Origin: Prolixibacteraceae bacterium
GTDB taxonomy: Bacteria; Bacteroidota; Bacteroidia; Bacteroidales; Prolixibacteraceae
NCBI GenBank assembly: GCA_016931385.1
Contig: JAFGEV010000334.1
Location: 1 to 44,162 of the forward strand
DNA length: 44,162 nucleotides
Direction: 5' to 3'
A program made the translations under genes and the position numbers. Below, one piece after another: positions 28,609-37,568 of the stretch (its first letter is position 1; each line of letters begins with the position of its first letter). A model generated the notes under the pieces. The model did no database searches. It was not told the origin of the DNA and saw only the letters and a program-made list of their open reading frames with translations.

Positions 28609-29203
28609 TTATTTCCTTCAGCCGTGTTACAGTTCCAACCAACCAAAGTTAGTTGATAATGCCTTGTCCGATAAAAGCGTTTTGGCCGTTGATTACAATT
28701 TAATGCTTTATAAGATTCGAATTTCTTTTCGCAGCTATAATTTTTCGGGTCTTATCCTCTTGAAAAATCAAGAACAGGATTCCTCAACTCATGTTGTTTT
28801 TATGTCGGAATTTGGGTTAACCTTGCTCGATTTAAAATATAGAAACGATGATTTTGAAGTGGTTTCGAGTAAGGAATTTTTCAGCGACACCAGAATCATC
28901 AATGTAATAAAAGGAGATTTTCGCATTCTACTTCAAAACCTTAACATTATTCAGGATTATCGCATTTCGGATACCAAAACCCTGAACGTGAAAAAGTTGA
29001 AATTCCGCCATTTATCAAACAGGTTTATTTATCTTTACAAACCTGATTTTTTTGTGCACCGGGCAACAAAGCGCAGCAATATGCTGGATGTTGTTCACAT
29101 GGATATACTTAGGAATGAGTCTTATACACCCAATACAGTACATTTTACGCATAGAGGCATCAGCTTGAAAATAGATTTAGAATTGATAAATATTAAACCA
29201 TAA
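28571..29203 (+). CDS. Hypothetical exported protein
   Basis: Signal-like MMKFLIPFLLLSSYFLQPCYS; 38-bp overlap with lolA; TAATG overlap with next gene. Confidence 0.7.
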   Translation: MMKFLIPFLLLSSYFLQPCYSSNQPKLVDNALSDKSVLAVDYNLMLYKIRISFRSYNFSGLILLKNQEQDSSTHVVFMSEFGLTLLDLKYRNDDFEVVSSKEFFSDTRIINVIKGDFRILLQNLNIIQDYRISDTKTLNVKKLKFRHLSNRFIYLYKPDFFVHRATKRSNMLDVVHMDILRNESYTPNTVHFTHRGISLKIDLELINIKP

Positions 29204-29571
29204 TGTTACTTCTTGATTTCTACACTTTTCAAATACTCAATGCCGAGGTCAATCAGGTTCAGGCCTCGGTTGTTCTAAATAAAAACCACGATGTTTACAA
29301 AGGGCATTTCCCGCAAGTACCAATAACACCAGGCGTTTGCCAGGTTTTAATCATCAAGGAATTGTTGAGCCATGTTTTGGGCAAGTCGCTACAGATGCTA
29401 AATTCACGTGACATCAAATTTCTTTCGATGCACAACCCAACCAACAAAGAGGCACTGGATGTGACAATCAACTATCAAACCACCTCAGATTCAACTATAT
29501 CGGTAAATGCTTTAATTTCTTCAAATGCGACCAAAATATTGAAGTTTAATGGAGAGTTTAAATCAATATAG
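29203..29571 (+). CDS. FabZ-like 3-hydroxyacyl-ACP dehydratase (ApeI-like)
   Basis: DVYKGHFPQVPITPGVCQVLIIKELL hot-dog motif with HFP His. Confidence 0.8.
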   Translation: MLLLDFYTFQILNAEVNQVQASVVLNKNHDVYKGHFPQVPITPGVCQVLIIKELLSHVLGKSLQMLNSRDIKFLSMHNPTNKEALDVTINYQTTSDSTISVNALISSNATKILKFNGEFKSI

Positions 29572-30733
29572 TAATTTTAAGAAGCTGTTTCAGGAGAAAA
29601 AGTGCTGTGTAATTGTGCCAACATACAACAATGCTCAGTTTCTTGTAAGCGTTTTGAACGATGTTCTAGCGTATTGCAACGATGTGATTGTGGTAAACGA
29701 TGGCAGTACCGACAATACGCTCACGGTTTTGGAGCCGTTCAGTCAAGTAAAAGTGGTTTCCTACCCCAAAAATAAGGGTAAAGGTCACGCCTTGAAAACA
29801 GGATTTAAACTTGCTTGTGTTTCAGGTTACCAATACGCTATTACCATTGATTCAGACGGCCAGCATTATGCCAAGGATTTACCCACGTTTTTAGAGTTAA
29901 TTGATGCGCATCCCAAAACCATTATTATTGGAGCACGCAACTTGAACCAGGAAAACATGAACGGTAATAGTAGTTTTGCCAATAAGTTTTCAAACTTCTG
30001 GTTTAAGGTTGAAACCGGCATTGAAATGCCCGACACGCAATCGGGCTATCGTTTGTATCCGATTAAAGCATTAAGCGACATGCGCTTTTTTACCAATAAA
30101 TACGAGTTTGAGATTGAGGTTTTGGTACGGGCATCGTGGAAAGGTATTGAAATTATGGCAGCACCCATTGATGTTTACTACCCCGCGAAAGCCGACCGCG
30201 TTACGCATTTTCGACCATTTAAGGATTTTTTCAGAATCAGCGTTTTAAACACGGTTTTGGTTACTCTTGCGTTGCTCTATTATTTGCCACGTAAACTATT
30301 TTTGCAGTTTCGCGGTAAATCCATAAAAGAGGTTGTTGCCGAAATTGTACGTTCATCCATTTCCTTACCCAACCATACCATTGCGTTTTCGATTTCGCTC
30401 GGCGTTTTCATGGGCATCTTTCCAATTTGGGGATATCAATTGCTCATTGGATTTTTTCTGGCACATGTATTAAAATTGAACAAGGCAATATTTTTTCTGG
30501 CGGCCAATATAAGCATTCCACCCATGATTCCGTTCATCATTTATTTGAGTTATGTCACAGGTAGTTTTTTATTGGGCGAAGGCAGTTGGGCTTTAGATTT
30601 GGAATTGTCGACACAAGCAGTAAAAGAAAATTTAATACAGTATATACTTGGTGCAGTGACCTTGTCTGTTATGGCAGCATTAGCATTCGGGGTAGTTTCC
30701 TATTCGTTGTTGTCGATTTTTAAAAAGAGTTAA
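29549..30733 (+). CDS. Glycosyltransferase family 2 with C-terminal DUF2062-like membrane domain
   Basis: CVIVPTYNNAQFLVSVLNDV...VVNDGSTDNT...DSDGQH; C-terminal SISLPNHTIAFSISLGVFMGIFPIWGYQ. Confidence 0.9.
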   Translation: MESLNQYSNFKKLFQEKKCCVIVPTYNNAQFLVSVLNDVLAYCNDVIVVNDGSTDNTLTVLEPFSQVKVVSYPKNKGKGHALKTGFKLACVSGYQYAITIDSDGQHYAKDLPTFLELIDAHPKTIIIGARNLNQENMNGNSSFANKFSNFWFKVETGIEMPDTQSGYRLYPIKALSDMRFFTNKYEFEIEVLVRASWKGIEIMAAPIDVYYPAKADRVTHFRPFKDFFRISVLNTVLVTLALLYYLPRKLFLQFRGKSIKEVVAEIVRSSISLPNHTIAFSISLGVFMGIFPIWGYQLLIGFFLAHVLKLNKAIFFLAANISIPPMIPFIIYLSYVTGSFLLGEGSWALDLELSTQAVKENLIQYILGAVTLSVMAALAFGVVSYSLLSIFKKS

Positions 30734-33700
30734 ATGGGTGAATTATTTGTAAATATTCATAATTTTCTTTCCAAACGGTTACTCGTTTCTTCCATTCTTT
30801 TCGTTGCTGTATTCCTTTCCGCGATATTTTTCATTTACAACACCAAATTCAAGGAGGATGTTGGGTCGGTAATTCCAAGTGATAAAAGAATTGATGAGAT
30901 TAGTGAGGTTTTTAACAGTTCTAAGTTTGCCGACAGGATTATTGTAAACATCTCATTGGATGATACCAGTTTGGTTGATGCGGAGGTGCTAGTTTTAGCC
31001 GCACAGCAGTTGTTCGACAGCATCAGCACCGATACCACCCTAATTGCAAACATTGATTTCCTAGTGGATGAGTCGGCTTTCTTAAATGTTTATGATTTCA
31101 TCTACAATAATTTGCCATTTTATTTATCCGATGAAGATTATGTAGCCATTGATGCATTTTTAAATGACAGTGCCATTGATGAAAAGATAAAAGCCGGTTA
31201 TAGGTCGTTGATCTCGCCAACGGGTATTGCCACCAAGCAATATCTTTTTAAAGACCCACTCAATATTGTAACCATCGCCATAAAAAAACTGCTCAATTTT
31301 CAAATTGACGACAATTTTATCACTCACAACGCACATATTTTCACCAAGGATAAAAAGCATTTGCTGCTATTTATTGATCCATCGCATCCTTCGAGCAACA
31401 CCCAGGAAAGCAGCAAGTTAGTTGATTTGATAAACGGCGCCAGAAATGAAGTAACCACCCAATTTCCCACGGTAAAAATTGAAGCCTACGGCGGAACCGT
31501 GGTAGCCGTTGAAAATTCCAGACAGGTAAAAAGGGACATCATCACCACAGTTTCCATATCCATTCTTTTCCTCACACTGTTGTTCTGGTTCTTTTTCCGA
31601 CGAGTTCGCATCATCGTGTTTTTGTTTGTGCCTGTTTTAATTGGCGTTACATTTTCGCTGGTGTTGCTATCCTTAATTGTGGGCGAGGTTTCTGTTATTT
31701 CGCTTGGCATAGGCGCCATATTATTCGGTGTATCAATTGATTACTCGCTTCATCTGTTCACCCATCAAAAACTCACCAATTCGCTGGTTGAAACCATCAA
31801 AAAAGTTTCGGGCCCAATTTTGTTAAGCAGTATTACCACAGCAGCGGCTTTATTGTGCATATATGTTTTAAAATCGGAAGCACTAAAGCAGTTTAGTTTG
31901 TTTGCCACCTTCGGCATTATATTTTCTTCTTTATCGGCCTTAATTATTCTCCCGTTTTTATCGAAAAACATTAAGTATCCAAAGGAGAATAAAACCTCCA
32001 AACTATTTGAAAACCTGATAAAACCAGATTTTCATAAGAGCAAAATTTTAATAGCATTTATATTTTTATTGAGCATAACCCTTGCATTTTTTGTTAAGGA
32101 TATAAAGTTTAACAGCGATATATCTTCGCTCAATTATCAATCGGCCGAAGTTACCAGAGCTGAGCAGAACCTAAACGCAATCAGTTCAGAAGCTAACCGA
32201 GGTGTCTTCATTTTTTCGCATGCCGAGTCGCTCGAAAAAGCCTTAATTATTGCCGAGGCAAACAAGCCGTTTATTCAATCTCTGGCCGAGCAAGGCTTTA
32301 TTAAGTCATCAACGGGAGCAACCGATTTAATAATGAGCCGCAAGGTTCAGCAGGAAAAAATAGCTACCTGGAATAGGTTTTGGACACTTGACAAACGCCA
32401 ACAAGTACAAGAATCAATCATTCGAGTAAGTTCAATTTATCGGTTTAAAAATTATGCCTTTAATGAATTTTTTGACCTGATGAACACCGATTTTAAGGTG
32501 CTTGAGCTGAATGAATTTGAATTGGTAACTAACACTTTTTTAGGCAACTACATTAATACTGCCGGCAACCAGTATTACGTAGCCTCCGTTTTAAAAGTAA
32601 GCAGCGAAAACAAAACAAAACTGATTGATAAATTGCTATCGAACAAAGAGATACTTGTATTTGACAAACAACTTTTCATCAATAGGTTGCTTGAGATTTT
32701 AAAAGATGATTTCAATAAGCTATCAATGCTTTCCATAGTTGTGGTATTTGTAATTTTGCTGATTTTCTTCGGACGCATTGAAATTGCAACCATAACGTTT
32801 GTGCCTATTGTGATTGGTTGGCTCTGGACGCTTGGTTTGATGGGACTGCTGGGCATAGAGTTCAACATCTTTAACATCATCATTTCCAGTTTTATTTTTG
32901 GTATTGGTTTGGATTACAGTGTGTTTTTGGTGAGTGGATTAATTGATGATTACAAATACGGTAACAAACCCATTACTCCCTATAAACTATCCATTTTTAT
33001 TGCCGCACTTACCACCATTGGAGGTTTTGGGGTACTGATATTTGCCAAACATCCTGCTATAAAATCAATTGCATCAGTTTCCATTATTGGGGTACTTTCG
33101 GTACTGTTTGTTTCGGTTACGCTGACACCGGTGTTTTTTAATGCATTGGTCAACACCAAAAAAAGCAAAAGACTACAGCCCATAGTGCTAAAAAATGCCA
33201 TTGTTTCCATTGGAACCTTCCTCGTATTTATTGTCGGCTCACTTTCCATGACGCTGACTTTGCCTCTTATTTACCTCATCCCACTTAAAAAAACACACAA
33301 AAGGGTATTAATGTGTTGGCTGATTTCCAGTTTTTCGAAACTGGTGGTTAACATCAACATCTCTATTAAACGCAAGTACATTGATAAACACAAGCTGAAT
33401 TTTTCCAAGCCGGCTGTGATTATTGCCAATCATCAATCGCACTTGGATTTAGTACTTATCCTGATGCTAAACCCCAAGATAATTGTATTCACCAACAAAT
33501 GGGTTTGGAACAACATTTTCTATGGTTTTGTGATTCGATATGCCGAGTATTTTCCAGCCTATAAAGGCATTGACGATGGGTTTGAACAGGTTAGACGAAA
33601 AGTTAGCGAAGGATATTCCATCCTTATTTTTCCAGAAGGCAAGCGAACACTTGATGGCAACATCAACCGGTTTCACCAAGGCGCCTTTAGCGTTGCGCAC

Positions 33701-34585
33701 GAATTAAATATCGACATTCAACCGGTAATGATTCACGGTGCATTCGATTGCTTACCCAAGCGCGAGTTCTTTTTAAAGTCGGGCCACATCACTTTAAAGT
33801 TTTTCGACCGAATTACTCCCCGGCCCGAGGAAACCGACCATGGCATCACGTTTAAACAACAAACCAAAGACGTTACCGCTATATACCGGGACGAATATGC
33901 CCTGCTAAAACTTCAGTTGGAGACTCCCGGTTTTTTTAAATCGAAATTGGTCCACCAATATGTTTACAAAGGCCCAGTTTTGGAGTGGTATCTGAGGGTT
34001 AAAATCAAGCTGGAAGAAAATTACACGTTCCTGAACGACATCATTCCGCTAAAAGCCAGCATAGTGGATGTGGGTTGCGGGTATGGCTTTCTGGCCTACA
34101 TGCTTCGAATGGTTTCAAAAAACAGAACCGTTTTGGGCATCGATTATGATGAGGAAAAAATTGCCATCGCCAACAACGCCCCTGCCAAAGACGACGGCAT
34201 TGGGTTTAAAGTAATGGACCTAACAGAGGAAGATTTGCCCAAAGCCGAGGTGTACATTATGAACGACGTGCTACATTATATGCCCGAACCGATTCAGGTA
34301 AAGCTGATTAACCAATGCATCGATATTTTGCCCGACAATGGCATGCTCATTATACGCGATGCCGACTCGGACTTAAAGGAAAGAACCAGATACACTCGCC
34401 TGACCGAAATTCAATCAACCAAAATATTCAAATTCAATCGTACCAAGTATGAACTGGCTTTTGTATCGGGTAGCTTGATTAAAAATTTGGTAGCTGATAA
34501 AGGCGTCACTTGCGAGGTTTACGATAAATCCCGACTGACATCGAACATTACCTACGTGATCAGAAAAACAGCCCGAAATGAGTAA
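30734..34585 (+). CDS. Trifunctional fusion: MMPL/RND-type exporter + lysophospholipid acyltransferase domain + class I SAM methyltransferase
   Basis: TM-rich repeat ~aa 1-840; AT motifs NHQSHLD and FPEGKRT; MT motif VDVGCGYGFLAYML, all in one frame. Confidence 0.92.
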   Translation: MGELFVNIHNFLSKRLLVSSILFVAVFLSAIFFIYNTKFKEDVGSVIPSDKRIDEISEVFNSSKFADRIIVNISLDDTSLVDAEVLVLAAQQLFDSISTDTTLIANIDFLVDESAFLNVYDFIYNNLPFYLSDEDYVAIDAFLNDSAIDEKIKAGYRSLISPTGIATKQYLFKDPLNIVTIAIKKLLNFQIDDNFITHNAHIFTKDKKHLLLFIDPSHPSSNTQESSKLVDLINGARNEVTTQFPTVKIEAYGGTVVAVENSRQVKRDIITTVSISILFLTLLFWFFFRRVRIIVFLFVPVLIGVTFSLVLLSLIVGEVSVISLGIGAILFGVSIDYSLHLFTHQKLTNSLVETIKKVSGPILLSSITTAAALLCIYVLKSEALKQFSLFATFGIIFSSLSALIILPFLSKNIKYPKENKTSKLFENLIKPDFHKSKILIAFIFLLSITLAFFVKDIKFNSDISSLNYQSAEVTRAEQNLNAISSEANRGVFIFSHAESLEKALIIAEANKPFIQSLAEQGFIKSSTGATDLIMSRKVQQEKIATWNRFWTLDKRQQVQESIIRVSSIYRFKNYAFNEFFDLMNTDFKVLELNEFELVTNTFLGNYINTAGNQYYVASVLKVSSENKTKLIDKLLSNKEILVFDKQLFINRLLEILKDDFNKLSMLSIVVVFVILLIFFGRIEIATITFVPIVIGWLWTLGLMGLLGIEFNIFNIIISSFIFGIGLDYSVFLVSGLIDDYKYGNKPITPYKLSIFIAALTTIGGFGVLIFAKHPAIKSIASVSIIGVLSVLFVSVTLTPVFFNALVNTKKSKRLQPIVLKNAIVSIGTFLVFIVGSLSMTLTLPLIYLIPLKKTHKRVLMCWLISSFSKLVVNINISIKRKYIDKHKLNFSKPAVIIANHQSHLDLVLILMLNPKIIVFTNKWVWNNIFYGFVIRYAEYFPAYKGIDDGFEQVRRKVSEGYSILIFPEGKRTLDGNINRFHQGAFSVAHELNIDIQPVMIHGAFDCLPKREFFLKSGHITLKFFDRITPRPEETDHGITFKQQTKDVTAIYRDEYALLKLQLETPGFFKSKLVHQYVYKGPVLEWYLRVKIKLEENYTFLNDIIPLKASIVDVGCGYGFLAYMLRMVSKNRTVLGIDYDEEKIAIANNAPAKDDGIGFKVMDLTEEDLPKAEVYIMNDVLHYMPEPIQVKLINQCIDILPDNGMLIIRDADSDLKERTRYTRLTEIQSTKIFKFNRTKYELAFVSGSLIKNLVADKGVTCEVYDKSRLTSNITYVIRKTARNE

Positions 34586-36068
34586 CTACGATATTGTGAT
34601 TATCGGAGCCGGATTGGGCGGTTTGCTTTGCGCCAACATTCTGGCCAAGGAAGGTATGAGCGTTTGTGTAATAGAGAAAAATAAAAAACCCGGTGGCAGC
34701 ATTCAGTCGTTTGTCAAGGATAAAGCAATTTTCAACACTGGCCTAAACTACACCGAAGGACTTGGCGATGGAGAGGTTTTAAATAGGTATTTCAAGTATT
34801 TCAACATCCTCGATAAGATAAAAATCAAACAAATGGATGTTGATGGCTTCGAACGCATTAGTTTTGAAGGCGATATAACTGAATATCCTATTGCTCAGGG
34901 ATACGATAATTTTGTGGAAAAACTGTCGGCCCATTTTCCCGCTGAAAGAAATAAGTTGAAAATGTACATTCAGAAGATGCGCACGGTCTGCAACTCCTTT
35001 CCATTTTACACCTTCAGTAATTTGGACGAGATCAACAGCAAAACCGATTTCTTCAACCTCAGTGCCCACGATTATGTCTCGAACCTAACATCAAACCCCA
35101 AGTTGAACAATATTTTGGCAGGAATGAGCTCCCTGTATGCCGGCGACAAGGAAAACACGCCCATGTATGTTCATTCACTTATAAATTACACGTTTATTGG
35201 GAGTGCCTGGCGATTTGTGGATGGTGGTTCACAGCTTGCCGCTCGCATTTCAGACGAGATTAAAAAACACGGTGGCGATATTCTTTTAAATCAGGAAGTT
35301 GTTCAAATAGGTGGAAATAAACAGGCCGACTTTGTGGAATTGAAGAACGGAGAGAAAATTTTTGCCAAACAATTCATCTCCAACGTGCATCCAAAAATCA
35401 CGCTTAATTTGGTGAATAAAAATATTTCCAAGGCAGCTTTTAAGGCACGTATCGATTCTCTGGATAACTCTATCGGTATGTTTTCGATGTACATTGTTTT
35501 AAATGAGAATCAATTTCCGTATTTAAACTACAATCACCACCATTTCAATGCAGTAAATACCTGGACTACAGATTACAATGAAAAGGAGTGGCCAGAGCAT
35601 TACATGTTGTACACCCCTCCAAATTCTCAATCGGAAAAATGGGCTAATGCCTTGATTATTATTACCTACATGAAATACGACGAGGTAAAGAAGTGGGCGC
35701 ATACATTTGTAGAACAACGTGGCGATGAGTACCTCGATTTCAAAAGGAGGAAAGCCGAAAAGTTGCTTGACTTTGTGGAGAAGAAATTTCCGCAGTTGCG
35801 CACCAAAATAAGAAGTTATTACAGCTCTACCCCACTCACTTATCGCGATTACACCAACACCCATGAGGGTTCAGCATACGGTATCATTAAAAAGTTTCAC
35901 GACCCCATTTCAACAATAATAAAACCAAAAACCCGCATTCGTAATTTGTACTTTACCGGACAAAATCTTAATATGCATGGCGTTTTGGGGGTGTCGATTG
36001 GTGCCGCGTTAACCTGCGCTGAACTGGTTGGCAGTCAGTATTTGTTTAATAAAATAAAGAATTCATAG
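34578..36068 (+). CDS. CrtI-like FAD-dependent oxidoreductase
   Basis: YDIVIIGAGLGGLLCANILAKEG; C-terminal NLYFTGQNLNMHGVLGVSIGA. Confidence 0.9.
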   Translation: MSNYDIVIIGAGLGGLLCANILAKEGMSVCVIEKNKKPGGSIQSFVKDKAIFNTGLNYTEGLGDGEVLNRYFKYFNILDKIKIKQMDVDGFERISFEGDITEYPIAQGYDNFVEKLSAHFPAERNKLKMYIQKMRTVCNSFPFYTFSNLDEINSKTDFFNLSAHDYVSNLTSNPKLNNILAGMSSLYAGDKENTPMYVHSLINYTFIGSAWRFVDGGSQLAARISDEIKKHGGDILLNQEVVQIGGNKQADFVELKNGEKIFAKQFISNVHPKITLNLVNKNISKAAFKARIDSLDNSIGMFSMYIVLNENQFPYLNYNHHHFNAVNTWTTDYNEKEWPEHYMLYTPPNSQSEKWANALIIITYMKYDEVKKWAHTFVEQRGDEYLDFKRRKAEKLLDFVEKKFPQLRTKIRSYYSSTPLTYRDYTNTHEGSAYGIIKKFHDPISTIIKPKTRIRNLYFTGQNLNMHGVLGVSIGAALTCAELVGSQYLFNKIKNS

Positions 36069-36071
36069 CTG

Positions 36072-37568
36072 ATGGAGCAGGAGTATGATGTGGTAATTAT
36101 TGGTAGCGGACTGGGAGGCCTTCTGTGTGGAGCTATTCTGAGTAAGCATGGCCATTCTGTTTGCGTGTTGGAGATGCATTCCGTCGTGGGAGGTAATCTC
36201 CAAACCTTTGTGCGCAAGGGATGTACGTTCAGCACCGGCATGCATTATGTGGGTGCACTTGATAAAGGTCAGGTTTTACATAAAATATTCAACTACCTGG
36301 GCGTTTTAAACAAAGTGAGCTTCGATAAGTTTGACGCAGCCTGTTTCGATAAGGTATTTATCGAAGGTAAGGAATACTGGAATGTTTCCGGCATTGAAAA
36401 TTACAAGAAGGCTTTGATTGGCTATTTTCCTGATGAGTCAGTGGCCATTGAAAAATACATCAGCAAATTAGAAAATGTTTGGAATAGCAATCCAATACTC
36501 AATTTTAAGGAGGTTGATTTTGAAGAATACCATCGGAGTGAATTCTTAAATGAGGGCTTGATGGATGTTATCAATGACATCACCTCCAACGAAGAGCTGA
36601 AGGCATTTTTGCTCTCCAACAACGGATTATACGCAGGAATTCCTTCTAAAACTCCGTTTTACATTCATGCGCTCATCAACTTCTTTTTCATCCAAAGTGC
36701 ATATAAAATACGTGGCGGTAGCGGTATGTTGGCAACCGCCTTGCAAGAAATTATTGAAGAACAAAAGGGCGTTGTCTTGGTCAATAAAAAAGTGACAAAA
36801 ATAAATACTGAGGATGGCAAAGCCGTTTCAGTTGTAACCGCCGATGGGCAAGTCATTGCCGGCAAATCATTCTTTTCGAACATACACCCGGCTGCAACAC
36901 TGAAACTGCTTGACGATGGCGTTTTTAGGAAACCATATGTGACCCGGATTATGAGTATGGAGAATACCGTAGGTTCATTTGTGCTTTATGTGGTTTTTAA
37001 AAAGAAGGCCTTTAAGCACATAAATTCAAACATTTACTATTCAAAAACCAAAGATGTTTGGGGTGCGGTTTATACCGAAAATGAATGGCCAAAAGGCTAC
37101 ATGCTTTACACCACCCAAGATGCCAAAAATCCCGAGTACGCCGAGAGTGCCACCGTTATCACCTTTATGAAGTATGCCGATGTTAAGCAGTGGAAAGAAA
37201 CAACTATTGGCAAACGTGGTAAGGCCTATCTCGATTTTAAAACGCAGAAAGGTAACCAATTGCTCCAACTTGTGAATGAAAAATATACGGAGTTCATTGA
37301 GTGTATGGATGCGGTGTATTCTTCATCGCCATTGACCTATCGCGATTACACAGGAATTCCCGAAGGGGCCATGTATGGCATTGCCAAGGATTACAACAAT
37401 GCGTTAAGTGCTTATATTTCGATCAATACAAGAGTACCAAACTTGTTTTTAACCGGGCAAAGTATTGGTATTCATGGTATTTTAGGCGTTGCCATAAACG
37501 CCTTGCTGGCCAGTGCCAATAAAGTGGACCTGCGGAAATTGTTAAAGGAGATAAAAAGCGTTGAATAG
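36072..37568 (+). CDS. CrtI-like FAD-dependent oxidoreductase (tandem paralogue)
   Basis: YDVVIIGSGLGGLLCGAILSKHG; NLFLTGQSIGIHGILGVAINA. Confidence 0.9.
   Translation: MEQEYDVVIIGSGLGGLLCGAILSKHGHSVCVLEMHSVVGGNLQTFVRKGCTFSTGMHYVGALDKGQVLHKIFNYLGVLNKVSFDKFDAACFDKVFIEGKEYWNVSGIENYKKALIGYFPDESVAIEKYISKLENVWNSNPILNFKEVDFEEYHRSEFLNEGLMDVINDITSNEELKAFLLSNNGLYAGIPSKTPFYIHALINFFFIQSAYKIRGGSGMLATALQEIIEEQKGVVLVNKKVTKINTEDGKAVSVVTADGQVIAGKSFFSNIHPAATLKLLDDGVFRKPYVTRIMSMENTVGSFVLYVVFKKKAFKHINSNIYYSKTKDVWGAVYTENEWPKGYMLYTTQDAKNPEYAESATVITFMKYADVKQWKETTIGKRGKAYLDFKTQKGNQLLQLVNEKYTEFIECMDAVYSSSPLTYRDYTGIPEGAMYGIAKDYNNALSAYISINTRVPNLFLTGQSIGIHGILGVAINALLASANKVDLRKLLKEIKSVE

Noticed and set aside
31486-31719. 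Minus-strand ORFs in the MMPL fusion gene
   Set aside because: Shadow ORFs opposite TM-coding sequence; no independent support.
37301-37522. 73-aa plus-strand ORF inside the second tandem oxidoreductase
   Set aside because: Alternate frame of a confident CDS.
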